This document shows, in pieces, positions 38,046-48,185 of a stretch of DNA of 64,000 nucleotides. The position numbers and the translations under genes were made by a program. How positions within the stretch are numbered: position 1 is the stretch's first letter; each line of letters opens with the position of its first letter. The notes beneath the pieces were generated by a model. It saw only the letters and a program-made list of their open reading frames with translations, did no database searches and had not been told where the DNA came from. This DNA comes from CAYRFE01 sp964423645 [NCBI: uncultured bacterium] (lineage in GTDB: Bacteria; Macinerneyibacteriota; Macinerneyibacteria; Macinerneyibacteriales): contig CAYRFE010000020.1 in the NCBI GenBank assembly GCA_964423645.1, positions 1 through 64,000 on the forward strand, in the 5' to 3' direction.

Positions 38046-38699
38046 CTAAAAATGTTTTTTTAATTCATGTATTCGTTCTGCTTTATCTGATGCAGAAAAA
38101 ATATATGAACCCACCACAAAAACATTTGCACCGGCATGCATTGCATCACCGAGCGTTTCACCGTTAATACCCCCATCCACTTCTATATCAATAGTATCTC
38201 CGAACATTTTTCGTGTTTTTTCAATCTTGCGACACATAGAAGATATAAATTTTTGTCCTCCGAATCCCGGTTCTACCGTCATTATCAGTATCCGATCAAT
38301 AAATTCCTTGATCGGTTCAAGCACTAGAACGTCTGTGGCCGGAGTCAGTGCAATCCCCGCCTTCTTTCCTTTTTCACGAATGTTTTTAAGAAGAATAAAG
38401 CTATGCGGTGTGGCCTCGTAATGAAAAACCAGAATGTCACTTCCTGCATTGCAAAATTTATCCCAATAAAAATCGGGATTACTGATCATGAGATGCACAT
38501 CAAAAACTTTGTCGGAAAATCGCGTACGCAAGGAATCGATTACCGGCAATCCCATTGAAATATTCTCAACAAACACCCCATCCATCACATCAAAATGTAA
38601 TTCATCAATCAGAGGTAAAATTTCAGTGACCTCGTCACCAAGAGAATAAAAATCGGCATTAAGAATTGACGCGGAAATTTTCTTTTCTATCACGTTCAC
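38046..38699 (-). CDS. rpe: Ribulose-phosphate 3-epimerase
   Basis: A 217-residue TIM-barrel enzyme that interconverts ribulose 5-phosphate and xylulose 5-phosphate. Family motifs are SASILNADF, HFDVMDGVFV (metal His and Asp), DVHLMI, MTVEPGFGGQKF and EVDGGIN. The start is GTG, overlapping the rsmB stop in GTGA. Confidence 0.96.
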   Translation of the reverse strand: MNVIEKKISASILNADFYSLGDEVTEILPLIDELHFDVMDGVFVENISMGLPVIDSLRTRFSDKVFDVHLMISNPDFYWDKFCNAGSDILVFHYEATPHSFILLKNIREKGKKAGIALTPATDVLVLEPIKEFIDRILIMTVEPGFGGQKFISSMCRKIEKTRKMFGDTIDIEVDGGINGETLGDAMHAGANVFVVGSYIFSASDKAERIHELKKHF

Positions 38700-39988
38700 C
38701 TCTTCATTTTTACCGCAAACATACCCGCCATTCGATGCCGGGGTGGAAATGGTTCAAACCATATCCCCTCAGAAACTATACCATCCGTCTCGCTTGAGCG
38801 CAAACAATTTTTTTCGGAAAGCGGCAGACAATGATAATCTTCTTTCGCTTTTAGAAATTCTTTGATAGTTTCTTGGTTCTCATACCTGTTGAGTGTACAC
38901 GTGCTATAGATTATTTCTCCGTCTGGCGCAAGCATCCCGGCTGCATGAATCAACATTCCCAACTGCAGCGATCTCAATGATTCGATATCTTTCTCTTGTA
39001 GACGATATTTAATATCAGCCTTGCCGTGAAGGACGCCTAATCCGGAGCATGGTGCATCAATAAAAATATGCGTAAAAAGCGTGTCCGGTTTATATGAAAG
39101 AAAATCAGATTCAATGGTAGTGACATCATCAACGCCAAGTCGATGAAGATTTTCATGTAACCTGCGAATACGACGAGATGAAGAATCCAGCGCATAAAGT
39201 GGATAACGGGAAGGATTTTCATGAGAAAAATACGAGATTTTTCCTCCCGGAGCACTACCGACATCAAGCAATGATCCTCGCAGCGGAAGTGCAAGCGCAC
39301 ATATTGATTGAGCGGCAATATCCTGAACATAAAAATATCCTTCGTGAAATCCCGGTAATTTTTGAATATTCCCCGTATGAAACAATCGTACATGGAACGG
39401 CACTGTATCATCTCGTTCATACGCAATTTCAGCGGTTTCCAAAAGCAAACAATATGAGTGAACATCAATTTTTTTGGTGTTTACCCGAATATCACAATAA
39501 TCTGCATCTTCATTATACTGCAACAACATTCGGGTATCATCATACGAATAATACGTTAAAAATAATTCAATTATCCAACACGGATATGAAAATTCAACTG
39601 ATAAGCGCTGTATCGGATCTTGCGGGATCTCCACTACTTTGTCGGCACGTAAAAAAGAGCGCAAAACTGCATTGACAAATCCTTTACCGGAAGGTTCAAT
39701 GGCAGATGTCAGATTGACCGCTTCATGAACCGTTGCGTAGGGTTGTGCAGATGTATTGAACAACAACTCATAAAACGCGATACGAAGAATAATTCTTACA
39801 TCATCAGAAGGTTTTCGCGATACAAATTGCTGTATTGCGTGATCAAGATACATTTTCTTCTCAACAACACCTTTTACAAGACGAAACGCAAAATGCGACA
39901 GATTCGCCCTTTCGGTAATACTATCAAGAAATAACGAAGACCGTTCCCACTCTCTGAGAACAGTAAATACCGTAAAGCGATCGTTCAT
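38696..39988 (-). CDS. rsmB: 16S rRNA (cytosine-967 C5) methyltransferase RsmB
   Basis: A 430-residue protein with an N-terminal NusB-like domain (about 1-135) and a SAM-dependent methyltransferase domain. LDVGSAPGGK is the SAM-binding loop, FIDAPCSGLG holds the PC motif Cys, and YSTCTLNRYENQ holds the TC motif Cys. It methylates the 30S decoding region RNA. The ATG overlaps the maf stop in ATGA. Confidence 0.94.
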   Translation of the reverse strand: MNDRFTVFTVLREWERSSLFLDSITERANLSHFAFRLVKGVVEKKMYLDHAIQQFVSRKPSDDVRIILRIAFYELLFNTSAQPYATVHEAVNLTSAIEPSGKGFVNAVLRSFLRADKVVEIPQDPIQRLSVEFSYPCWIIELFLTYYSYDDTRMLLQYNEDADYCDIRVNTKKIDVHSYCLLLETAEIAYERDDTVPFHVRLFHTGNIQKLPGFHEGYFYVQDIAAQSICALALPLRGSLLDVGSAPGGKISYFSHENPSRYPLYALDSSSRRIRRLHENLHRLGVDDVTTIESDFLSYKPDTLFTHIFIDAPCSGLGVLHGKADIKYRLQEKDIESLRSLQLGMLIHAAGMLAPDGEIIYSTCTLNRYENQETIKEFLKAKEDYHCLPLSEKNCLRSSETDGIVSEGIWFEPFPPRHRMAGMFAVKMKR

Positions 39989-40563
39989 AATTCGGTTACA
40001 TCCTTTCCAAACACAGTTCGAAATTCTCGTAAAAAACGATTCATAGGAAACCCGACCACATTATAGTAATCTCCGATTATCTTTTCCACAAAAAAGCGTG
40101 CGTTTCCCTGGATACCATACGCACCTGCCTTATCACTATAATCATTTTTCATCAAATATTCAGTGATATCTTTTTTCGACAGAACTGAAAAATGAACCCG
40201 TGTTTCTTCCGAAAATACATGAAGTGTGTGATCATAATCGATACATACACCTGTAATTACCGAATGTCGGCGCCCTGAAAGTATCGATAGTATTCGATAC
40301 GCATCCTCATAATCAACGGGTTTGCCAACAATTGCCGAATCGATTATAACAATGGTGTCTGCGGTAATAACACAATCTCGCGGATTGGGATATGCCAAAC
40401 GTGCTGCTTTTACTTTTCTCATCGCAACGGTTTGCGCAGCATGAGGGAACGGTACGGTATCGTCGATCGACTCATCCACATCAACAACCGCAACAACAAA
40501 AGGAATCCCAAGTTTTTCAAAAAGTTCTTTGCGACGAGGTGAGGCGGATCCAAGTACAATCAC
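39985..40563 (-). CDS. maf: Maf/YhdE-family nucleotide pyrophosphatase
   Basis: A 192-residue enzyme that hydrolyses non-canonical or canonical NTPs (dTTP/UTP type or m7GTP type). Motifs are LGSASPRRKELF at the start, DESID, VITADTIV and GKPVDYEDA, with GAYGIQG near the end. The start is GTG, overlapping the dtd stop in GTGA. The family is linked to septum and growth control as well as nucleotide housecleaning. Confidence 0.94.
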   Translation of the reverse strand: MIVLGSASPRRKELFEKLGIPFVVAVVDVDESIDDTVPFPHAAQTVAMRKVKAARLAYPNPRDCVITADTIVIIDSAIVGKPVDYEDAYRILSILSGRRHSVITGVCIDYDHTLHVFSEETRVHFSVLSKKDITEYLMKNDYSDKAGAYGIQGNARFFVEKIIGDYYNVVGFPMNRFLREFRTVFGKDVTEL

Positions 40564-41015
40564 ACCGTAACTCCGGGACTTTCAATAAGAATGGTGACCG
40601 GGCCGTCATTTACCGAAGCGACGCGCATATGTGCAGCAAATACACCGGTTTGTAAGTTTGGAAATCCTTTTGAACGAACATATTCACAAAAATCGTCATA
40701 TAAAAGTCGTGCATCCTCAGGTAATGCGGCATGAGTAAAGGAGGGACGATTCCCCTTTCGAATATCCGCATATAAAGTAAATTGCGAAACAACTAATAGA
40801 TTACCGCCGCTTGATAATAATGATTCATTCATTTTGCCGTTTGAATCTTCACACACACGAAGATTCATTATTTTCTCGGCGCAATACTTCATATCGGAGA
40901 TCGTGTCACTTTTGCCGATTCCGAGCAACACTAAAAAACCGTTACTAATACTGCCGGTTATGTGGTCATCAACAGTGACCGAGGCTGATGAGACACGTTG
41001 AACAAGTGCCTTCAC
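40560..41015 (-). CDS. dtd: D-aminoacyl-tRNA deacylase
   Basis: A 151-residue enzyme that removes D-amino acids from tRNA. The start KALVQRVSSASVTVDD, the LVLLGIGKSD strand, SQFTLYAD catalytic motif and the NDGPVTI (NxGP cis-Pro) motif are all present. I chose the GTG at 41015, which forms a GTGA overlap with the upstream stop and matches the usual N-terminus. The frame is open for 5 more codons. Confidence 0.95.
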   Translation of the reverse strand: MKALVQRVSSASVTVDDHITGSISNGFLVLLGIGKSDTISDMKYCAEKIMNLRVCEDSNGKMNESLLSSGGNLLVVSQFTLYADIRKGNRPSFTHAALPEDARLLYDDFCEYVRSKGFPNLQTGVFAAHMRVASVNDGPVTILIESPGVTV

Positions 41016-43114
41016 GGTTGCCACGCCCACCCGATACGTTCAATCCCATCCTTTTTCGAAAAAATAACATAGTTATACGGATATTCAAAATATTCCGGTT
41101 TCCATGTATTGAAAAATAACAACAATTTAGTATCATTTTTAAAAACAGCAATAAATCGTTGCGAGTATTTAATATATTCTCCATTTGAGGCGCGAAAACC
41201 ATGTGCGTCATGAATAATGTGAAATTGCTGTGCAAGAGACTCGGGTACCGTCGCATTATAACAAACAATTGCGTCTCCCTCATGTGAAGGAATGCGTTTA
41301 TAATAGTTTATCCATAATGGTGAAAGCTCAGAATTAGTATGCAACATAACGCGTCGGTCAAATATTTCACTGAATATCGGAGCGACTGGTAAATTGGAAT
41401 TATACACGGTCCACTCATTATTCTTCGTATGAAAATAAAAATAGTTAATTGAATTGGGTATCACTTTCGCTTCGAGTCCGTTGAGCATCAATAGCGCGGA
41501 GTTCCCGGTTTTATAGTGAAACATTCGTATGTTATGGGTAGTAATGACCGGTACCATAGTATTCGTTTTCAAAGAGAAAGAAAAGGGTTGACGAGTCGCA
41601 TCTATGCGTTCGTATATCACAACATCTCCAGAACGATGATATTTCATGTCATTTTGTGTAAAATGGTATACGTGACTTTCTTGTTTTGGTGCTAATACAA
41701 GTGCATGGTAATAGTCTCTGAATGAGAGCGCTTGGACGCGAACGAACGGCATATAGGAAGGATAGCTTTGTGCTTGAAAGTTATTTGAATGAGCATATAA
41801 ACGTACGGTATGATACCGTATCATGTCCGCAGTAACATTTCGTAATAGCGATATTTCAGGGTCTACAACCGATATAAAAAGCGGTTTTTTTCGAAAATAT
41901 GCCCCGAAATATTCAAGCCACTGTGCAGTATCACGACAAAGAACTATATGCAAATCGTTATCGGTATCTTCAACTACATCCGAGTAAATAAAATCACGCA
42001 TATGCAGTATTTCAAAAATCGTCGGTGAGGGGTCAACGACAACATATCCGATATTCTTATCCTTTTCAGTATGTAATTCTTGTGCTATTTCTGCAACATC
42101 GCTATAGCGAGAACATAAAATAATGGTGTACACTTTGCCGGGAGATTGTTTAATAAAAGTAAGATATGAGTCATCTCGAGATGAAGGAATTTTTTCATGA
42201 TGTAACGTTTCAATGACTGCATTAAGGTTTTTGTCACGGATTGAGCGAAGCGGTATTTGCTTATCACCAAGAATATAGCGTTCCACCCGCCGAGCGTATG
42301 AATATTCACCGATATGAAAATTAAACGTCTGCTCGCCCTCTAAGACAGGAATCGAATCCCAATAGACAACAAATGATCCTTTCCCGGATAATTCTTTCGT
42401 AAATCGCACTCGCTCGTCTCCGTACTCAAGCTGAAGCAAGGATGGTTCACCGTAATACTCCCCCCAAAAAACACACGGCTCTCTATGAGAAAAATAGATC
42501 GGTTTGGTTATTATTGGTATTGCTGTTTTGCGATCAGAATATAATGCCGCCGGTAATGCATGTATGCGCGCAGTTTTTCTGTTCACACCATCATCATCTA
42601 AAGCATAGCATTCAAAATACAATGGTGCAGTATGCATGAGTGAGATTGTACTCACGGGGATTTTCAACCTATAGCGTGTCACATCAGCAGCGTACTCACA
42701 TTGAATGACGACACCATCCGGATTATCATCACTAACATTCTGATATCCTAATTTAATCTCACACTCTTCACCCTGAAACCTGTAAACGCGGATACTCATA
42801 TAGTCACCTTTTTTACCGTCAAAGCGTATTTGCTTGTTATCGGTAATATCAATATTCAAATATAAAAAAGTCGCGTCATGGAAAAGAAAAAATTTTACAG
42901 AATAATCAGATATACCGAAATAAGGACCATTTTGTATCTGCTCTGCATAAGCAATGACGTATTGAGGAACAGGCGGAATATCACCAAAAGGAACTATGAT
43001 ATCGGAAAATCTATTTTGTTGCGGTGGAACTTGTCCTTCTTCCACACGAAATGATGCATTCAGTAAAGAAAACACGAACAATAAACATACGATACTACTA
43101 GAATAGAACTTCAA
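41012..43114 (-). CDS. Exported protein of unknown function, neighbour of the SprA-like gene
   Basis: A 700-residue protein with a signal peptide (about 1-21). I do not recognise it. The region at about 80-170 (ATFLYLNIDITDNKQIRFD, then YMSIRVYRF) has the look of a CBM9/DOMON-type beta sandwich, such as those used for sugar or heme binding, but this is only a pattern resemblance. The rest is mixed alpha/beta without repeats. The start codon is TTG, backed by GGAGGTGGGA 6 nt upstream, and it overlaps the SprA-like gene by 17 bp. That overlap suggests both proteins are made together and may act in the same outer membrane machine. Confidence 0.7.
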   Translation of the reverse strand: MKFYSSSIVCLLFVFSLLNASFRVEEGQVPPQQNRFSDIIVPFGDIPPVPQYVIAYAEQIQNGPYFGISDYSVKFFLFHDATFLYLNIDITDNKQIRFDGKKGDYMSIRVYRFQGEECEIKLGYQNVSDDNPDGVVIQCEYAADVTRYRLKIPVSTISLMHTAPLYFECYALDDDGVNRKTARIHALPAALYSDRKTAIPIITKPIYFSHREPCVFWGEYYGEPSLLQLEYGDERVRFTKELSGKGSFVVYWDSIPVLEGEQTFNFHIGEYSYARRVERYILGDKQIPLRSIRDKNLNAVIETLHHEKIPSSRDDSYLTFIKQSPGKVYTIILCSRYSDVAEIAQELHTEKDKNIGYVVVDPSPTIFEILHMRDFIYSDVVEDTDNDLHIVLCRDTAQWLEYFGAYFRKKPLFISVVDPEISLLRNVTADMIRYHTVRLYAHSNNFQAQSYPSYMPFVRVQALSFRDYYHALVLAPKQESHVYHFTQNDMKYHRSGDVVIYERIDATRQPFSFSLKTNTMVPVITTHNIRMFHYKTGNSALLMLNGLEAKVIPNSINYFYFHTKNNEWTVYNSNLPVAPIFSEIFDRRVMLHTNSELSPLWINYYKRIPSHEGDAIVCYNATVPESLAQQFHIIHDAHGFRASNGEYIKYSQRFIAVFKNDTKLLLFFNTWKPEYFEYPYNYVIFSKKDGIERIGWAWQP

Positions 43115-46100
43115 ATCCCACCTCCAGTTTGTATTCGTTATAACTTTGTGTAATCACATTGGTTCTGAATTTTGTAAATGTTAAACCGGCATTTAAGCGC
43201 ATTTCATCAGAGAAATTATACGTTCCCCCAAGAACTCCCTGGAAATTTGATGATCTCATGGAATACGCATTATCCGTTTTTGAGTCAGTATAACGTATAT
43301 CTCCCGTTAACTTCATTGATGTATTAACTTCACGTTCATCGTTACTTAAAAAAGACGTCATTTTTTTCTTCAATTGCACAGTATACTCGGCGTGAATCGA
43401 GGCCTGTGTTTTCTGTTCTTTATCAGATTTTGCCCTATTTTTCAAGCGTTCTGAACTACTTAAAGAATACATTAAATCGGTTCGTAAATTATTTTTCCAT
43501 GTGATATTCCAATTCATTGAGGGTGTTTTTGAAATTGTTTTTATTTCCGTAGATGTTTTATTGAATGATTCTGTCTGTCGATAATTTATGCTAATCGATT
43601 GAACACTCATCATCTGTTGTAATAATTCAAACAGCGGAACTCCATTCCAATCCGAAACACTAATACTACCACTCGGCCACTCACGTGACTCTACGATAGA
43701 AATCCCTGACACACCTTGTGATTGAGTTTCCGAAAAACTATACTGGAGGCGTGTCGAAATTCTATCAAGAATCGTAGTTGTATGAGATAACGCATACCGA
43801 TCGGTGTCTGATTTCAATTTGGGGGTAAAATCATCTTCATACGAGCTATATAATCCCAAATAAAAATTAATATCCGGCTTTTTTTCAACATTTTCATAGC
43901 TATGAGTCAATCCGTTTGAATAATCAACATTGATATCAAAATTTTTCGTAATACCGGGAATAACATCAAGAAGTTCAATCAGTTTGATACTCAGTCCGCT
44001 GCTATAATTTCGTGTTCCGTTTACACGATAAGAATAATATGTATTTTGGGATTCTGCTGTACGTAAATCCCAATTTGCTGAGGTGATATTTGAATAATTT
44101 GATCGTAAGGTTACCATCTTATGCAAGTCCTTCGAATATGAGCCGGATACTGTTGTATTAAGTCTTTGTGAAGTAAACACATCTTTAATATCATCCCACT
44201 GTTCTTGCAACGCGTATCTTCCAGACAATTGGAGATTTTCAATAAGAGTCCATGCCATATCTGCGTTCCAATCATTTGATACTGTTGAGACATTGTTTTT
44301 CACTAATACCGCATACGTTGATTTATTTCGCCGTTCATTGAACGAAAAAGATACCCGAGAAGGGGTTACGGTAAGAAACAGCGCTTTGACAACTGGCACC
44401 GCGTAATCCAGGCGAACATTTTGTGCTTGGGTCAAGCTTTCATTCGGATCTGCAATCATCGAATTGACATTCTTTGAAAAATTATACGAATACGATATGA
44501 CAGGATAATTCTGTATATTGAATGTTGTATTCAGCATAAGACGATCGCTTTTATTCTCTCCCGAACTCACGATTGACGTTGTGAATAGATCATTATTATT
44601 TGTTGTGATACTTGAACTGACCGAAGCTGATGTTGCAGTGCTCACGGTTTGCCCAAATAAAAGTCTCCCCGGATCGAAACGCATCGAAACCGTCTGCGTT
44701 TTTGTGTCGATATTCCGGGGGTTTTCACCAATAAGCGAATATGTTCCATCTCGTTGCGTAAAAAAATATGATAAAGAACCATACTCTTTAAATGATGTTG
44801 AAAATTCAAAACTTCCCGCATCACCTACCAACGTATCAGCATCCATCAATAATACATCATTCACATAAATAATTCCTCGATATGGTTTGTCTTCATAACT
44901 GGAAACACCGATCTGCATACGATAGATTGATTGTAACGAGGGTTTCCCTACCTCAAATTCACTAAGATTCTGAATCGAAATATCAATGTATTTCCACCCT
45001 GTCTCGTCAGGATACACCAATTGCGAAAACTCATAATAATCCGTGGACGTCGTCATCAAGCGAACGATAAAACGATACGGTACGGGTGAATACGGCGGGG
45101 TAATTGGATGATTTTTAGGAAAATAATACACACGAAATGTTTTATATTTTGTCAAATCACGAGGAGCTCCATATTCTTTCGTGCAAAACCCTTCACGAGG
45201 CTCAATGATCGTATAGTTATTATCCATAAGAAAGTTTAATTCGACGGAAACATCTTTTTTGATTGCACTGGTCTCTTTATCCGTCTCATTATGCAATGGT
45301 ACATAGTCGGGTGAGGAAATATTATCAATCGTTGAAACTGTTAAAACATTTCCCTCTGTAATTGTCTCTTCGTCTGCCTCCCATGCAGTTCCCACTAGAT
45401 CAATTTTCGCGATGCGCATTGATCCCCCGGATGAGAAACCGGTTCCGTAAACTCGTAAAAATTGCACAGATGATAAAACATTCTCCGGCCCTGAAAAATC
45501 AGATAATGGTATCTTTTTAATGATCCAACCGTTATGACTTGTTGCATCTTCACTGGCCAATTGTATCGTCGTACGAACTTGCATACCTGAGTTCTCATCC
45601 CATTTGAGCTGGCCATCTCCATTTGAATCTTCATTATCAATCTCATTATTTCCTGCACCATATTTTATAGCAATACCATTGATATCAAAATCATACCCGT
45701 CATCTTCATCGTCTTCCAACAACCCGTCCCCGTCATCTTCATTGTCCCAATTTCCGTCACCGTCTGCATCTTCACTTATACCGCCCAATTCCAGAGTAAT
45801 TGTTTCCCCTTCCAGAACGGTAGAATCGATCTTGTACCATATCTCCAAATATTTATATTTTGAAAAATCTTCGCCGAATTTTGATATTCGTTGTGCAAAA
45901 GAAAAAACTTTACTGCTGTCATTAGGCATTTTCTGAAACACTAATGTTTGACGCGAAGACGTGCCAAAATTCGGTCGTATGACATTGTTGACAACGGTTG
46001 AATTGACAAAAAAACACAAAGGAACCTCAGCTTCAGGGATATCGATATTAATCAAATCATACCGATTACTCTGATCGAAGGATTCGGTTGAAGGCAATGA

Positions 46101-48185
46101 CGCAACAAACCATGCGGACCTGCTTGTCGAAAGAGAACGAATTACTTCACTTCCTTCCATATCGTCGATAAGAACTTTTCCTGATGTATTAGGATTTACT
46201 TCACTACGAGCAAACTCCGCTCTCAACTTCATTTTGAGCCCCTGAAGGAAAGAATCATCTAACGTTGCAAGGGCATTAACCCCATATACCGAGTTGCTGA
46301 ATGGCTCCTCTCCGAAACGCGGAACTTCGTCGTCTTTATTTTCGGGAGCAGACTCTGATATATAGGTAACTCCGATCTTATATCGATCCTCATCTCTGAA
46401 ATCATATTCGACACGTGTCCCAAACAATGTTTTCGATTGAGCGGCGAAAAAAGGGTGATATTCAAATGTTATTTGAACATTTGAATTTACATTGATTTGA
46501 CTCGGGTCAAGAATAGTGACCACACCGGTTAAATAATCTATCCTATAATGCGTGCCACGAACAAGCGGACGACCGTCCACCGTTACTCGCTCTGTGTTCT
46601 CAATAATATCAAACGCATTAAGTTTATACTCGGTAAGAGGAGATTTATACTCAAATCGTAATGAATATTTGGTCTTTTGACCACTTATTTGGTACGCAGT
46701 AGTATTTGAAAGCCCTCGCAGTTCATCTTCCGTCAAACCGCTCAACTCAGGGATCAGTGTACCTGTAGGGTATAAAAGCAAATCAAACGGAAAGTCCTGC
46801 GGGAAAGTAATTACTCCTGTAGCGATATCAATTAATTGAGGCGAAATGCTTCCGTCGGGGCTGGAACTTAAATTAAAAATATTGACATAATTTATATAGG
46901 TTGAGCCAATCAATATATTTTCATCTTTATTTTCTCGCAGAATCTTCACTTTAAAATTACTTAAGTCTATGTTTTGCAACCCTGTATAATATTTATTTTT
47001 CATCTGATAAACTGACGTTTTAAGATTTTTATCCCACAAAAACAACGGTTCCAGGCCATCTTGCAGCAAACCATATTTGACACCGTTCGCATCTTCAAAT
47101 TCAATCACTAAGATTCCTGATTGCCAATCCGAGCTCCTCATGTCAATTATCCCGGTAGTAAGATCTATAAAAAAATCCGTTTCACGTGTTGATTCATAAA
47201 AATAATACGTGACGTCGTTATAAGTGATCTCTTTGTCACAATTTTCGTTATCATACGGATTTAGATTATCAACATACACATGCACATTTTTTAAAGGCAA
47301 TGTAACCGTTGGCATTCCTAACTTCACGGAAAAAAAGTTCTTTGCAAAGCCCAAATCGATTATATCACGTTGATCAATCATCGTCGAACCTGAAAATGAG
47401 GATGATGCGGTCTCGCCTTCTTGTTTACTCAAAATCATATAATGTTTCAACGGTCCGAACTTAGAATATGTACGCACGCCGAAAAGTTTTTTACTGAACG
47501 AAATAAACTCCGTGTTCGGTAAAGCTAATGTGATATTACCAATTTCTGCAGTTTGCAAAATTTCATCTTCAGTGCCTTTATATAATAAATTGATATTTTG
47601 TCGATTTTTTTCATCAAGCGTATCATCATAATCAACACTGATAAAAATCCTATTATTAATTTGCCCCTCAACTTTAACCTGCATTTCTTGTTTTATATCA
47701 AACTTCGAATCAAATTTTTGAGCACCTCTGCCGGATTGCGAGCTATCTTGAAAATTATCCACCGTAACAAACGGAAAATGTTTGTAGGAATACGATATTT
47801 TCACTGATTTTCTTCCGGTTATCAATATTCTCGAGTCCTTTCCCAACTGCAAATCAGGAAGCAATCCCATTTGTTTGGTAGGAGTATCCGTCTGACTTTC
47901 AATAGTATCCTCTCCAAGGATTTTCTTAAACAAACGTTTATTGAAAGAAAAATCAGGAGAGAACCATGGGATATCAACTCCCCATAAGTAATAAACCGTC
48001 TCTGATTCCAACCCGGGCACACCGGTTGAAATTATTTGATTTTCTTTGTTCTCCGATTCGATATCCACATCTGTCCGCACCTTGTTGAGTTGCGCAGATA
48101 TCGGCAATACTTCAAACAAAATCATGAAAAGCAACAAATAACGATTCACACGACATTGTATAATTTTTTTCATCACTTTGAACAC
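43098..48185 (-). CDS. SprA-like giant outer membrane protein
   Basis: A 1,695-residue protein with a signal peptide (about 14-32, cut near ISAQ). It resembles SprA, the large barrel of the type 9 secretion system. The best match is the stretch near 600-690: KTLFGTRVEYDF, EEPFSNSVYGVNA, FARSEVNP and VLIDDMEGSE, in the same order as in SprA. Further beta-rich regions, the SLRFEYKSPL type strands and a C-terminal Phe (VGFEVLF) fit a barrel. Residues about 800-862 are Asp-rich (DADGDGNWDNEDDGDG) and resemble calcium-binding loops. SprA in Bacteroidota is about 2,400 residues, so this is shorter. The GTG at 48185 has GGAGG 4 nt upstream; an ATG at 48173 is an alternative start. Confidence 0.8.
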   Translation of the reverse strand: MFKVMKKIIQCRVNRYLLLFMILFEVLPISAQLNKVRTDVDIESENKENQIISTGVPGLESETVYYLWGVDIPWFSPDFSFNKRLFKKILGEDTIESQTDTPTKQMGLLPDLQLGKDSRILITGRKSVKISYSYKHFPFVTVDNFQDSSQSGRGAQKFDSKFDIKQEMQVKVEGQINNRIFISVDYDDTLDEKNRQNINLLYKGTEDEILQTAEIGNITLALPNTEFISFSKKLFGVRTYSKFGPLKHYMILSKQEGETASSSFSGSTMIDQRDIIDLGFAKNFFSVKLGMPTVTLPLKNVHVYVDNLNPYDNENCDKEITYNDVTYYFYESTRETDFFIDLTTGIIDMRSSDWQSGILVIEFEDANGVKYGLLQDGLEPLFLWDKNLKTSVYQMKNKYYTGLQNIDLSNFKVKILRENKDENILIGSTYINYVNIFNLSSSPDGSISPQLIDIATGVITFPQDFPFDLLLYPTGTLIPELSGLTEDELRGLSNTTAYQISGQKTKYSLRFEYKSPLTEYKLNAFDIIENTERVTVDGRPLVRGTHYRIDYLTGVVTILDPSQINVNSNVQITFEYHPFFAAQSKTLFGTRVEYDFRDEDRYKIGVTYISESAPENKDDEVPRFGEEPFSNSVYGVNALATLDDSFLQGLKMKLRAEFARSEVNPNTSGKVLIDDMEGSEVIRSLSTSRSAWFVASLPSTESFDQSNRYDLINIDIPEAEVPLCFFVNSTVVNNVIRPNFGTSSRQTLVFQKMPNDSSKVFSFAQRISKFGEDFSKYKYLEIWYKIDSTVLEGETITLELGGISEDADGDGNWDNEDDGDGLLEDDEDDGYDFDINGIAIKYGAGNNEIDNEDSNGDGQLKWDENSGMQVRTTIQLASEDATSHNGWIIKKIPLSDFSGPENVLSSVQFLRVYGTGFSSGGSMRIAKIDLVGTAWEADEETITEGNVLTVSTIDNISSPDYVPLHNETDKETSAIKKDVSVELNFLMDNNYTIIEPREGFCTKEYGAPRDLTKYKTFRVYYFPKNHPITPPYSPVPYRFIVRLMTTSTDYYEFSQLVYPDETGWKYIDISIQNLSEFEVGKPSLQSIYRMQIGVSSYEDKPYRGIIYVNDVLLMDADTLVGDAGSFEFSTSFKEYGSLSYFFTQRDGTYSLIGENPRNIDTKTQTVSMRFDPGRLLFGQTVSTATSASVSSSITTNNNDLFTTSIVSSGENKSDRLMLNTTFNIQNYPVISYSYNFSKNVNSMIADPNESLTQAQNVRLDYAVPVVKALFLTVTPSRVSFSFNERRNKSTYAVLVKNNVSTVSNDWNADMAWTLIENLQLSGRYALQEQWDDIKDVFTSQRLNTTVSGSYSKDLHKMVTLRSNYSNITSANWDLRTAESQNTYYSYRVNGTRNYSSGLSIKLIELLDVIPGITKNFDINVDYSNGLTHSYENVEKKPDINFYLGLYSSYEDDFTPKLKSDTDRYALSHTTTILDRISTRLQYSFSETQSQGVSGISIVESREWPSGSISVSDWNGVPLFELLQQMMSVQSISINYRQTESFNKTSTEIKTISKTPSMNWNITWKNNLRTDLMYSLSSSERLKNRAKSDKEQKTQASIHAEYTVQLKKKMTSFLSNDEREVNTSMKLTGDIRYTDSKTDNAYSMRSSNFQGVLGGTYNFSDEMRLNAGLTFTKFRTNVITQSYNEYKLEVGFEVLF

